DNA from: Eriocheir sinensis
Lineage: Eukaryota > Arthropoda > Malacostraca > Decapoda > Varunidae
NCBI RefSeq assembly: GCF_024679095.1
Contig: NC_066518.1
Location: forward strand, 2,462,691 to 2,526,690
DNA length: 64,000 nt
Direction of reading: 5' to 3'
Shown here: positions 45,842 to 57,300 of the stretch, piece by piece
Numbering within the stretch: position 1 is the first letter of the stretch
Layout: every line of letters starts with the position of its first letter
The notes under the pieces: generated by a model
What the model saw: the letters and a program-made list of their open reading frames with translations, nothing else
Database searches by the model: none
Told to the model about the DNA's origin: nothing
Position numbers and translations under genes: made by a program

Positions 45842-45844
<3 letters not shown>

Positions 45845-45935
45845 GGCGAGACTTCTACCAAAAGAACTACTGACTTGATTCGCTTGTCAGTTGTCCCCCT
45901 GGAAAAAATTAGCATCTTTGTAGAGTATACCCAGT

Positions 45936-45936
<1 letters not shown>

Positions 45937-46005
<69 letters not shown>

Positions 46006-46092
46006 GTAAAATCACTTTGGTTTAAGGACAGACCACCTAGTCTGGACCATGGGGTCTGTGTGGTCTGATTTTCTATGTAAAAAAAATCTATG

Positions 46093-46156
<64 letters not shown>
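45937..46156. repeat. Twin (CT)n arrays bracketing a 93-bp inverted-repeat unit
   Basis: (CT)n at 45937-46003 and (TC)n at 46097-46156. The spacer begins and ends with ATGTAAA and contains CAGACCAC (46029-46036) and its complement GTGGTCTG (46060-46067). Confidence 0.93.
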
Positions 46157-46160
<4 letters not shown>

Positions 46161-46247
46161 TCTGTCTTTGTTTATCTGTCTCGTTCTCACTCTCAATCAC
46201 AACACACAATATGCACAATGGAACCTAGTACACAAAAACAGACAAGG

Positions 46248-46250
<3 letters not shown>

Positions 46251-46321
<71 letters not shown>
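46251..46321. repeat. (CA)n microsatellite
   Basis: About 35 perfect units. Confidence 0.98.
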
Positions 46322-47215
<894 letters not shown>

Positions 47216-47257
47216 TGTAATAATAATTCAGCATGGTATTGTCATATTCCATACCTA

Positions 47258-47650
47258 TATGCATACATACATTCCTGCATACATAATTATAAACTACGTA
47301 CGTACATACATACATAGATAAACATACGTACATCCATACATGCATACATACATACACACATACGATACATACATACATACTCACATAGAAAAAGAGCCAA
47401 TGCAAGATGGCGCCACTATAAATACTTGCCTGCGCCAAAACGAGCTGGGGGCGACCACCAGGCCCTACCTTCAAAGTCAACCGGCGCCATAAGCGAAAAC
47501 GTAAAGAAATTAAAAGATACATACGTACATACATACAGTACATACATACATACAAACTTACATGCACACGTCCATTTATATTGCGCACGTACATACACAC
47601 AAAACATACACGCATGCGACATACATACATACATACATACATATATACAC
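47258..47650. repeat. (CATA)n tetranucleotide split by a SINE fragment
   Basis: CATA units with CGTA variants at about 47258-47385 and 47518-47650. The intervening 110 bp is SINE-derived. Confidence 0.9.
47394..47505 (+). mobile_element. SINE family 1, truncated 3' fragment
   Basis: GCCACTATAAATACTTGCCTG, then GAGCTGGGGGCGACCACCAGGC and ACCGGCGCCAT, match the 3' third of the copy at 30541 when that copy is read on its - strand. The tRNA-like head is missing. It lies inside a (CATA)n array. Confidence 0.7.
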
Positions 47651-48187
47651 ACTAACTAAAAATAAGACATTTACTTAGTTGAATTGTTGCCACAGCCTCG
47701 AGGCAAAGCTTCATTGCAAAGTATATTGTTGGAAAATTACGAACAGCTCCTGACATTGTTAGGGGACTCGGCTGACGGTGATGTGATGAACACGAAGTAC
47801 CTAGATTGAATGTCACTCACACAGCCGTGAAAGTTGATTTCCTACTTTCAATATACAGGTTTTCCAAGAACATGAGAGCAGACAACTGTGAACTATCATA
47901 AAGCATTATTGCTGCCGCAGGTACATGGCCTGAAGTAGAGGAGAAGAACTTGACATAATCCAAGATTTCTATCTTGAAAAATAAGAAATATTGTGAATTC
48001 AGAGTTTGTACTGCATTATTTAATTCATCATATCGATAGCGATAAATCTTAAAAAAATGACATTTCCGAGAGTTAGAATAATGTAAAGAGTTGTCGCGGC
48101 AGCAAAAGGTCATCACCATGCACCTCAGGTCCTGTGTGACCCTTCGCACGCCACCCGGACCCGCAACCCGGGGCGGCCTGCACGCAG

Positions 48188-48188
<1 letters not shown>
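47651..48188. other. Unique sequence, no gene seen
   Basis: Nothing recognisable. Confidence 0.5.
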
Positions 48189-48248
<60 letters not shown>

Positions 48249-48263
48249 CTCTCTCTCTCTCTC
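48189..48263. repeat. (CA)n-(CT)n compound array
   Basis: (CA)n to about 48244, then (CT)n to 48263. Confidence 0.97.
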
Positions 48264-48278
48264 GCGTGTTTACAACAG

Positions 48279-48372
48279 AATAAAAGCGTTGGAGGATAAA
48301 ATACTGCAAGGCATCAAAGGACCGAGTTTTTTTGTGGACTACGACGCTAACGTCATAATCACATTAGAATGA
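48279..48372 (+). other. Short exon-like ORF after a pyrimidine tract (unrecognised)
   Basis: The (CT)n at 48245-48263 followed by GTTTACAACAG looks like a 3' splice site (AG at about 48276-48277). The next 30 codons read IKALEDKILQGIKG...VDYDANVIITLE and stop at 48370-48372. AATAAA occurs near 48498. The composition looks protein-like, but 30 codons are easily open by chance. Confidence 0.15.
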
Positions 48373-48379
48373 AAAAAAA

Positions 48380-49047
48380 TGTGCGAGTGAATGTGGAAAA
48401 TGTCATGTTGGAAAAGTTTTGTCACTTCTGTATGCAATTCCCGCAGAGCAATGAATTAACGTTAATATGACGCAGTAGAGTCTCCCGAGAGTGAAAAAAT
48501 AAACTCCGTCCAAAGGTTTTCCGTCATGTAAGAAATTAAGAACTTTTTATTTCCTGCAAAGTAATAAAAATAATGAGCTTTGCCTTGGAGCAGCAAATAA
48601 ACGTGCAAGGTTTTTTTTCGGTTCAGCAAGTGTACATCAAAAAGAAAAATCTATGTTTTATGGCACGAAAAGCAATTATGAACTTTTTTTCCCCTTTTAC
48701 TGAAATGAATGAGGTGAAATTAATTCCATTTGTTTAAATCTATACAGGTTTTTCAGTACATAGTTCAGTAGACAGCTTTTTTGTTGTTACTGAAAATGAC
48801 GTTCATATGAAAAAAAAATTAAATAGAAGGAAGGTTAATTATTTAAGAAATTATTTGTCTAAATACACGTTCGTGGAAAAGTGAGGTTGACATGAAAGCT
48901 TTAACATATATTCAATATAAGGAAGACGAATTAATGAAATTTAAACCATCGAAAATTAGCATCACCCAACAACATGAACAAGTTACCAAGAACCTAAGTT
49001 ATACAAACCACCACCACTGCCAACAACACGAAAAAAAGTCAAATTAT
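48380..49047. other. Unique AT-rich sequence, no gene seen
   Basis: Nothing recognisable. Confidence 0.5.
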
Positions 49048-49059
49048 ACCACCACCACC

Positions 49060-49111
<52 letters not shown>

Positions 49112-49112
49112 T
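49048..49112. repeat. (ACC)n-(AAC)n compound array
   Basis: ACC units to about 49073, then AAC units. Confidence 0.96.
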
Positions 49113-49211
49113 CACCATCTCCATCCCTACCATGCCAGCAACAACGGTGAAAAAAGAGTAACAATAACAAATAAAAATCCAAGATATGAGAAAGAGAAAA
49201 ACAAAAGAAAC

Positions 49212-49931
<720 letters not shown>

Positions 49932-49954
49932 AGGAGAAGGAGGAGGAGGAGGAG
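49932..49954. repeat. (GGA)n microsatellite
   Basis: About seven units. Confidence 0.93.
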
Positions 49955-49983
49955 AAAGAAGGAAAAAAAAGACAGTAATGAGG

Positions 49984-50078
49984 ATATATGAACGAAAGGA
50001 AGAAATATGAACGGAAGAAAGATACATAAACGAAAGTAAGAAATATGAACGGAAGAAAGAAACATGAGTGAAATAAAA
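49984..50078. repeat. 19-bp minisatellite, five copies
   Basis: AAATATGAACGGAAGAAAG is exact at 50003 and 50041. Diverged copies in phase lie at 49984, 50022 and 50060, an alternating pattern suggesting a 38-bp dimer unit. Confidence 0.92.
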
Positions 50079-50217
50079 AAAATGGAAAGAACGAGACAGA
50101 ACGAACGAAAGAAAAAAAAAGAAAGAAAGAAAGAAAATGTTAAAGAAAATGAAGATACAAGAAAACAAATTTACCACAATAGCAAGAAGGGAAGAACGAC
50201 AAAATAAAAAGAAAAAG

Positions 50218-50221
<4 letters not shown>

Positions 50222-50262
<41 letters not shown>
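50222..50262. repeat. (AG)n microsatellite
   Basis: About 20 perfect units, preceded by A-rich GAAA words from 50108. Confidence 0.97.
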
Positions 50263-50265
<3 letters not shown>

Positions 50266-50329
50266 GGACCGCAGTACTCTCGGCAACCTCTAAGTTTAAA
50301 AGGGAGAAAAGCTAGATGTCTTTACAGGC

Positions 50330-50740
50330 CCTTCCTCGCTCTCTCTCTCTTTCTCCCTCCACTCCTCCCTTCTTCCCTCTCCCCAACTCAACGATATCTC
50401 CTCTCTCAGCATTCTTTCCTCCATCTCCCCTTTCTCCCCATCCATTCTGACTCCCTCCTTTCCTCCCTTTTTAACCTTCCTCCCTTCTTCCCTTCTTTCC
50501 TTCCTTCCCTACCCTTCTTGTCTCTCCCCTTTCCTTTTTAGCCTTCCTCCCTCAATCCCTCCTTTCCTTCCTACCTTTCTCATCTATTCTTTCTTCAATT
50601 GCAACTTTCTTCCATTTATCCATCCTTAACTTCCTACGAGTCCTGCCTTTCTCCTTTCTCCTTCCTAACCCTTGCTCCCTCCTTTGCTCCTACGCCTTCT
50701 GTCTTCCTTCTTCCCCTTCCCTCCTCCCTCTCTCCATACA
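50330..50740. repeat. Polypyrimidine tract
   Basis: C/T-rich + strand of CTTCCTCCC words with no clear period. Confidence 0.75.
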
Positions 50741-50873
50741 ACGCAGTAGGTAATCGTGTCTGATTGCACCAAAGGGACTGCGGTGTGGATGGGGTCACCA
50801 GGCCAGAGCGAACACCACAACAGCTACGAGGGTATTGTGTTCCGGTGATTGTGGTGATGGTGTGGCGTACTGG

Positions 50874-50875
<2 letters not shown>

Positions 50876-50928
<53 letters not shown>
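50876..50928. repeat. (GT)n microsatellite
   Basis: About 26 perfect units. Confidence 0.98.
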
Positions 50929-50930
<2 letters not shown>

Positions 50931-51067
50931 GGGGAGGAGGGCGTGGTAAGAGAATAATTGGTCTTGACATTTCTAATTTATTTACTTTTTTTCAGGTTGG
51001 GTTTTTTTCATCTCTTAAGAAGTAGCATATGGCAGGCTTTCTTTTTTTTCTTCAGCTCAAGATATAT

Positions 51068-51210
51068 TTCATGGAGCAAAAAAAAAAAGACAGTAGGAGG
51101 AAGAGAGGGAGGAGGATAGGGAGGAGGGAAGGAAGGAGGTAGTGAGAAAGAAGCAGGGACTGAGGGGGAAGCAAGGAGAAAGAGAGGAAGGGGGAAGGTA
51201 GAAAGAGAGT
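51068..51210. repeat. Purine-rich tract
   Basis: An A run followed by GGAGGAAGAG-type words. Confidence 0.75.
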
Positions 51211-51303
51211 ATCTTTTGTAGTCGGAGTAACAATATCACTTTACCGCAACCACCAAAACCGATTCACATTTCCGTATTATAAAACCTGTTCAAGTACGGG
51301 TGG

Positions 51304-51309
<6 letters not shown>

Positions 51310-51378
<69 letters not shown>
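51310..51378. repeat. (TG)n microsatellite
   Basis: About 34 perfect units. A C/T-rich stretch with (CTC)n at about 51465-51489 follows. Confidence 0.98.
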
Positions 51379-51380
<2 letters not shown>

Positions 51381-51489
51381 CTTCCATTATCTCTAATCTT
51401 TCTTCGTCTACCCTTCCCCCCCTCCTCATGTCATATATCTAACTCTTCGCCCTCTTCCTCTCCACCTCCTCCTCCTCCTCCTCCTCCTC

Positions 51490-51884
51490 TCAGTAATAAA
51501 TCTTGGCTTTGAGTCTACACTCTGCCACCAAAAGAGAAAATAAATATATTACAAACCAGTACAAAGAGGAGCTCTCTCTCTCCCTGTGTGTGTGTGTGTG
51601 TGTTCGTGTCTGTTTGCAAGCGCCAGGAATTATGCAAGACATTTATCACTATGAGTTATGACGCCTAGGATTTATATACCAGCCGGAGTGTTACATACGA
51701 GTAATTGGTGAAGGCGGGATTATGGGGCTCGGCCATCGGACACACTCAGTAATCGAAGCAGACACAGAGCAGCACCAGCGCACTCGCCTCCCCTGACAAG
51801 ACTAGGAAAGGAATAACGCACGATTTACCACTAGCTTCAATATTTTCAGTGTCTCAGGTGCGTCATTCTATATTAATGGCTGTA
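51490..51884. other. Unique sequence, no gene seen
   Basis: Short (TG)n at 51586-51603. Nothing else. Confidence 0.5.
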
Positions 51885-51916
51885 ATAGTAGTAGTAGTAG
51901 TGGTAGTAGCAGTAGC

Positions 51917-51966
<50 letters not shown>

Positions 51967-51994
51967 CAGTAGTAGTACACGTAGTAGCAGTAGC
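51885..51994. repeat. (AGT)n microsatellite
   Basis: Long AGT block with AGC and GGT variants at both edges. Confidence 0.97.
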
Positions 51995-52764
51995 ACCATA
52001 ATAAATTAGATAAAAACATAAACAATGAATCAGATACACAATTTAAATATAGATTAAAAAAAGCAAGGCCTGTAAAATATCCACTATAACGCACAATATT
52101 TACTTAACCCAATCCATTAACATTCTGAGCAACGAGAATCTGTGAAGGAAACATCGTGATTTAACCTTTGCACAGGACGCGCGCGGATCAAAGAAAACGT
52201 GAATATAGTGAAACTGTGGGAAAAAATCTGTGCAGCTTCAGAGTACTGGACAGATGTCGACCCGAGGCACAGCTTTCCTCCCTTGCCCCCGCCCCCTGAC
52301 CCATGCCTCCAACCCTGCTCCTCCTCCACCCCAACCACCGTACGACCCATGCTTCCAACCCTTCTCCCACTCCCCTCTCTCAGACCCTCACCCAGCCATC
52401 CCTTTCCTCCGAACTCTCAGGCCTGTAACAACCCATTCCTACTCCTTCCTCCCTCACCCCTATCTCCTCCCTCCTTCTCCTCCCGCCCTGCGTTCACGGG
52501 GATGCGCCGCGGTAGCCTGCAGCCCCAAAGAGTAGTGTTTCTGTTTTCTTTTCTGTTTTTCTGCTTTTGTTCGACACGTGAAATATTTATTTACGCTGGG
52601 AAAAAACAGGAAAGATGAAATATTGCCCCGCGCTGCGCTGCTGAGGAAAAGGACACAGACAAGGAAAGTATGCAGTGTGTAGAAGCATCGTCGATCATAC
52701 GCAAATAGAAATACTTACATACCCGCATACGTCCGCACGCACACACGCACGCACACAATCAAGC

Positions 52765-52768
<4 letters not shown>
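51995..52768. other. Unique sequence with a C/T-rich block at 52265-52495
   Basis: The C/T block makes Pro/Ser-rich frames of 101-139 codons, rejected as compositional. Confidence 0.5.
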
Positions 52769-52848
<80 letters not shown>

Positions 52849-52916
52849 AGAAATAGAAAGAGAAAAACACAGACACAGACACACAGACAGACAGAGAGAC
52901 AGACAGACAGACAAAC

Positions 52917-52963
<47 letters not shown>
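52769..52963. repeat. Compound (AC)n-(ACAG)n-(AG)n array
   Basis: (AC)39 at 52769-52846, ACAG/ACAC units at about 52866-52918, then (AG)22 at 52919-52962. Confidence 0.96.
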
Positions 52964-52967
<4 letters not shown>

Positions 52968-52999
52968 TCGGGGACAACCAATGCCTTTTTACGCTAAAT

Positions 53000-53180
53000 T
53001 TGGTTCCAATCAGGGCACACACAAAACACCCTCCCTGCCCTCCTACCCCACCCACATGCACCTCCTCCCCACCCCTATAATAAACTACTTGCATTGCCCC
53101 CCTTCTCACCCCCTGCCTCCCCTGCCTCATCTCCCCTCTCCCCCGCCGCCCAGCCTCACACCCTCCCCCTTCAAGTGGCC
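53000..53180. repeat. C/T-rich tract
   Basis: CCCTGCC and CCCACC words. Proline-rich frames here are artefacts. Confidence 0.65.
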
Positions 53181-53247
53181 GCCGGTCTAACATAAGTGCC
53201 GGCGATTAAATTAAGTGCAAACAATGATAGCTAGACTAGACACTCAC

Positions 53248-53442
53248 GAGGGGGGCGGGGGAGTGGGGAGAGGGGAGAAGGGGAGGAAGGGAAGAGCGAG
53301 GGGGATGTGGGAGTAAGGGAAGCGAGAGAGGGAGAGAAAATAAAGTCCATACGGGTCAAGAAAGCAATGGATGGAGAGGAAAAGAAATGAGGGGGAGAGA
53401 GGGAACGGGGATTAGGGCAAAGTGAGGAGAGTAACGAGAAGA
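53248..53442. repeat. Purine-rich tract
   Basis: G-rich GGGGAGAGGGGAGAAG-type words immediately before the foldback element. Confidence 0.7.
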
Positions 53443-53697
53443 CAGAGGGCCAGTCTTACAGTCCAGTACAGCACGTTTGTAAGCTCCCCAACCAAACAAA
53501 ACACGACGAAAATTCCTAGTAAAGTGAGTTTTTTTTTTTTTTTTTTTTTTTTTTACAGCAGAGGAGTCAGTTCAAGGGCATAAAAAAAGGTAACAAATGT
53601 GAAGAAAAAAAAACACTATACAAGGAATTTTCGGCGTGTTTTGTGTTTGGTTGGGGAGCTTACAAACGTGCTGTACTGGACTAAGACTGGCCCAGAG
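53443..53697. mobile_element. Foldback (MITE-like) element with 74-bp inverted repeats
   Basis: Left arm 53448-53521 and right arm 53619-53692 are inverted copies about 95% identical (two 2-nt indels and two mismatches by eye). Both start GGCCAGTCTTA at the outer end. A 5-bp direct repeat CAGAG flanks them (53443-53447 and 53693-53697), fitting a target-site duplication. The 97-bp loop holds a 26-T run and the ACAGCAGAGGAGTCAGTTC core of the dispersed T-tract repeat, ending at its A-rich part. There is no coding capacity. The superfamily is not assignable from these ends. Confidence 0.8.
53529..53620. repeat. Dispersed T-tract/A-tract repeat, copy C (partial)
   Basis: T run 53529-53554, ACAGCAGAGGAGTCAGTTC, AAGGGCATAAAAAAAGG, then A-rich sequence. 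The GCCCGCTACTC part of copies A and B is absent. It sits exactly in the loop of the foldback element. Confidence 0.8.
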
Positions 53698-54300
53698 AGA
53701 GAAGGGACGCGAAGGGGGGAGGGTTGCAGGGGAGGGACAGCGGACATAGCCAAGCCGTAGGACCGGAGAGGACAGGAGTGCGTCACGTTAGGAGGTATTC
53801 AGCAGAGCCATTTCGTCAATCCGACAGCCGACACGGACCGGGCGCCTTCGTAACGCCTTGCTGCTTCATCGAGGTTCCAGGAGCCTGTGCCATTCCTGCA
53901 GCCTCTGACCCTTTACGCTGCCGGGGAGGAGGAAGGGTAGGTAGACTTTTCTTACAAGGAACGGTACGAAGGACTGCAACTGAAGGGAGGATGAGAGCTC
54001 TAAGAAAGAACACGAGAACCAATATCAAAAAGAAGATCAAGTTAAGATGTGGGTCAAGGGTGCGACAGTGAGAATGCCAAAAACAAGGCTTAGGGAAGGA
54101 AAAACGACGAGGAGGGAAGGCCAGCAGGGCAAAGAGGAGGAAAAGAACGCCGAAAAGGAAGAAGGGTTGCCGAGGAAGAGGAGGAAACGAATGCAGTGGA
54201 GAAATAAAAGGAAACCGAGGAGGAAAAGGGACAGTAGACCAACCAACAACCAACAACCCGATAGAAAAGCAATAACAGCCACGGTATAAAGAGGCGGGAA
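53698..54300. other. Unique GC-richer then purine-rich sequence
   Basis: A 115-codon forward frame (53724-54071) is Arg/Gly-rich with no domain known to me. Purine bias rises from 53990. Confidence 0.45.
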
Positions 54301-54724
54301 GGAAAAATGGATAGACGAATAAGTGGGAGAGGAGAGGGAATAGGAGGTTGACGAGAAAGGAGGGAGAACAGGGAGGAAAAATGAGGGTGAAAGGAAGGAT
54401 ATTTAGGAGAGGGAAGAGAATAGGGAGACGATGGAAAGTAGAGAGAAGTATTTAAGAGAGGGGAGGAAGTAGATAAAGGGAAGAGGAAAGGGAAGGGGAG
54501 GAAGGAGGGAAAGGGGAATGGAAAGACAGGGGGGAGGAGGGATAGGGGAAAGGAAGGACAGGGGAGGAGGAGGGAAAGGGAGGGAGGAAAGGGGAGAGGA
54601 GTATTTAGAAGAGGGGAAGGAGGAGAGGAAGAAGAGGGGAGGAAGGAGGGGAAAAGAGACAATTATGAGAGGATGGAAAGGGGTGAAGTATTTAGGAGAG
54701 GGGAGGAAGTAGGGAAAAGGGAAA
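54301..54724. repeat. Purine-rich degenerate repeat
   Basis: The word (G/A)TATTTAGGAGAGGG recurs with variants near 54398, 54446, 54600 and 54687 in otherwise G/A-rich DNA. Confidence 0.75.
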
Positions 54725-54982
54725 GGAAGGAGAGGGGAGAGAGGAGAAAAGGGGAGAGGAAGGAGAGGGGAAAGAGGAGAAAAGGGGAGAGGGAGGAGAG
54801 GGGAGAGAGGAGAAAGGGGGAGAGGAAGGAGAGGGGAGAGAGGAGAAAGGGGGAGAGGGAGGAGAGGTGAGAGAGGAGAAAGGGGGAGAGGGAGGAGAGG
54901 TGAGAGAGGAGAAAGGGGGAGAGGAAGGAGAGGTGAGAGAGGAGAAAAGGGAAGAGGAAGAAGAGGGAAGAGAGGAGAGAAA
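54725..54982. repeat. 33-bp purine minisatellite, seven full copies
   Basis: Units start at 54725, 54758, 54791, 54824, 54857, 54890 and 54923, exactly 33 bp apart, with a partial eighth to 54982. Each has the order GGA(A/G)GGAGAGG, GAGAGGAGAAA, GGGGAGA. Variants are single substitutions. Since 33 is a multiple of 3, every stop-free phase stays open, giving false repeat proteins on both strands. Confidence 0.96.
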
Positions 54983-55130
54983 TAAGGGGAGGAGGGAAAG
55001 CAAAGAGGAAGGAGAGGGGAAGAGAGGAGGAAGAGGGAAGGGAGGGACAAGGGAGGGAAGGGGGAAAAAGGGGGGAGGAGGGGCAGGAGAGGGAGGAGGG
55101 AGAAGGGGGGGAGAGGAAGGAGTGGGGGGA
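54983..55130. repeat. Purine-rich tract
   Basis: G/A-only continuation of the minisatellite without the 33-bp phase. Confidence 0.75.
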
Positions 55131-55190
55131 CAATTAACAAGCATCAAAATCTATGGTTCTGAAACTGAGGGTCGACGCCGCTCATATATC

Positions 55191-55221
55191 ACTTCCTCCT
55201 CCTCCTCCTCCTCCTCCTCCT
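55191..55221. repeat. (CTC)n microsatellite
   Basis: About ten units. Confidence 0.95.
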
Positions 55222-55284
55222 CTACCACGAATGACCATAAACTCTCGTCCCGCCATGAGCACGTGATGAGGATGCGCCCCTGAC

Positions 55285-55514
<230 letters not shown>

Positions 55515-55629
55515 AAGGTGGGAATAAGAGGAACGTTGATAGGAGGAAAATTGTATAAAGATAAATAGAAAGAGAAAGGACCAGGGAGTTGTAATAAGAG
55601 AAAATAAAAACTGGAAGAAGGAGGGACAA

Positions 55630-55912
55630 AGACTAATGCGGAGGCGGAAGAATAGGAGGAGGAGGAAGAGGAGGAGGAGGAGGAGGAGGAAGCAGACGAA
55701 GAGGAAGAGGAGGACGGCAAGGAGGAAAAGTATGAGAAAAATGAGGAAGGAGGAGAAGGAAGATAGAGGAGGAAGAGGCAGAGGAAGAGGAGTACAAGAA
55801 GGAAGAGTAGGAGAAGGATGACGAAGAAGGAGAAAGACGAGAAGGAGGAGCAGAAAGATGAGGAGGAGAAGGAGTAGGAGGAGGAGGAGGAGGAGGAGGA
55901 GGAGGAGACCAA
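55630..55912. repeat. (GGA/AGA)n purine trinucleotide region
   Basis: GGA cores at about 55656-55690 and 55877-55908 are separated by AGG, AAG and AAGA words. Confidence 0.9.
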
Positions 55913-56040
55913 CTTTTTCCCCACCTTTTTGTGCAGGTTTTCTCAGAGTTTCAATTTCTTCCTCGTGTGTGAAAATCCGAGAGTACGACCGAATAAGTTT
56001 GAATTTTATCACACGGCTCGTCTGTCGCTCCGGGGAGGCG

Positions 56041-56043
<3 letters not shown>

Positions 56044-56124
<81 letters not shown>
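56044..56124. repeat. (CA)n microsatellite
   Basis: About 40 perfect units. Confidence 0.98.
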
Positions 56125-56125
<1 letters not shown>

Positions 56126-56218
56126 TGGCTGGTTTTGGTCCACACAATCCGTGGGTTTACATTCCTCTTTATGGACTATGCGAGGAAGACAGTCACTCGG
56201 GAAGCTAGTGGACAGAAC

Positions 56219-56285
56219 CCTCCTCCTCTTCTTCTTCCTCCTCCTCCTCCTCCTCTCCCTCTATCTCCTCCTCCTCCTCCTCTTC
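56219..56285. repeat. (CTC)n/(TTC)n microsatellite
   Basis: CTC triplets with TTC variants and one TCTATCTCC break. Confidence 0.94.
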
Positions 56286-56867
56286 AGTGTCGAGTCCCCA
56301 AGTTAAGGTGGTGGGTAGAGGACGGGAACAATTACAATGTTGGTAATTCTATCAGACAAAGTTAGGAGATTGTGTTTCGCTCAGTCGACATGACCAGTCC
56401 ACGTCAAGGGCACCGGCTGCGGCGTCACCCGTGGCACCACCAACAAAGACAGCGCCAGCGACCGCGTGTGACATCCTTCTTTGACAGGTAGTGACTGGAA
56501 GACGAGGGACAAAGGGGCAACGGCGCGACGATTTAATATCTCCAACATACAGATCGGATCATAATTGCGACGACGGACAGGCCCAAAGGGAAAGCTAAGC
56601 GCCAGTGTATATTGAGGCAAGAGGGAAAGTTGGTTCGTTTTCGAGGGAGGGTCAGAGGGACTAATTTTCCAGAATGAGACAGAGTGAAGCCGGAGTGTTT
56701 CTGTTTGTTCTCCTCTCCCTCCACGTCCCCTCATCGCTTCCCGTTCCTCCTCGGGGCGTCAGGAGAAGTTAGGGGAGCGAGGGAGAGAAGACTGGATGAC
56801 TACAGTAGCTTATAGTGTCTCTGGTCTTGCTATAATCTGCTCCATTCACGTAAAGAAGAACAGGGAA
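56286..56867. other. Unique sequence, no gene seen
   Basis: A 117-codon - strand frame (56734-56381) has no domain recognised. Confidence 0.45.
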
Positions 56868-56990
56868 AAGAAGAGGAACAGCAATAACAATAAACACAAC
56901 CACAATAACAATAACAAGCAGAACCACAACCACAACAACCGCAATACTCACCACCACCACCACCAACAACAACAACAACTGCAGCAAGTC
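56868..56990. repeat. Degenerate (AAC/ACC)n trinucleotide
   Basis: AAC, AAT and ACC triplets. Asn/His/Gln-rich frame is a by-product. Confidence 0.9.
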
Positions 56991-57300
56991 AAGTGAAGGG
57001 TGCATTACTTGGATTTGAGAGTTGGTCGCCGGCGTTGGGAAAGCGTCGGCTGTTGTGCTCACCGCCGTTGATCGCCGGGTTGTGTGGCTGACGTTCGGGC
57101 GTAAAGTTGAGGCGGCGGTGCGATGATGTGTGGCTGTGGGCGGGTGTTCGGCGGGGGATATGACGTGGATGATGTGGATGCGCTGTGGATATGAGGGTGT
57201 GAAGGCAATGATGCTCTGTGGATGTGAGTATGTAAAGGCAATATGTGGCTGGTGTGTGTGGAGTATGTGTAGGAGTATGTAGCAAGTGTATGGGGGAGTG
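56991..57300. other. G/T-rich sequence with short tandem words
   Basis: GTGGATATGAGG and GTGAAGGCAATG(A)TG type words repeat loosely at 57180-57250. Not a clear array. Confidence 0.5.

Noticed and set aside
54725..54982. Regular direct repeats that might be taken for CRISPR
   Set aside because: Units abut without unique spacers, and the window is eukaryotic.
54403..55147. Repeat proteins of 151-245 codons across the purine block
   Set aside because: The 33-bp unit is a multiple of 3 and stop-free, so frames remain open on both strands without selection for coding.
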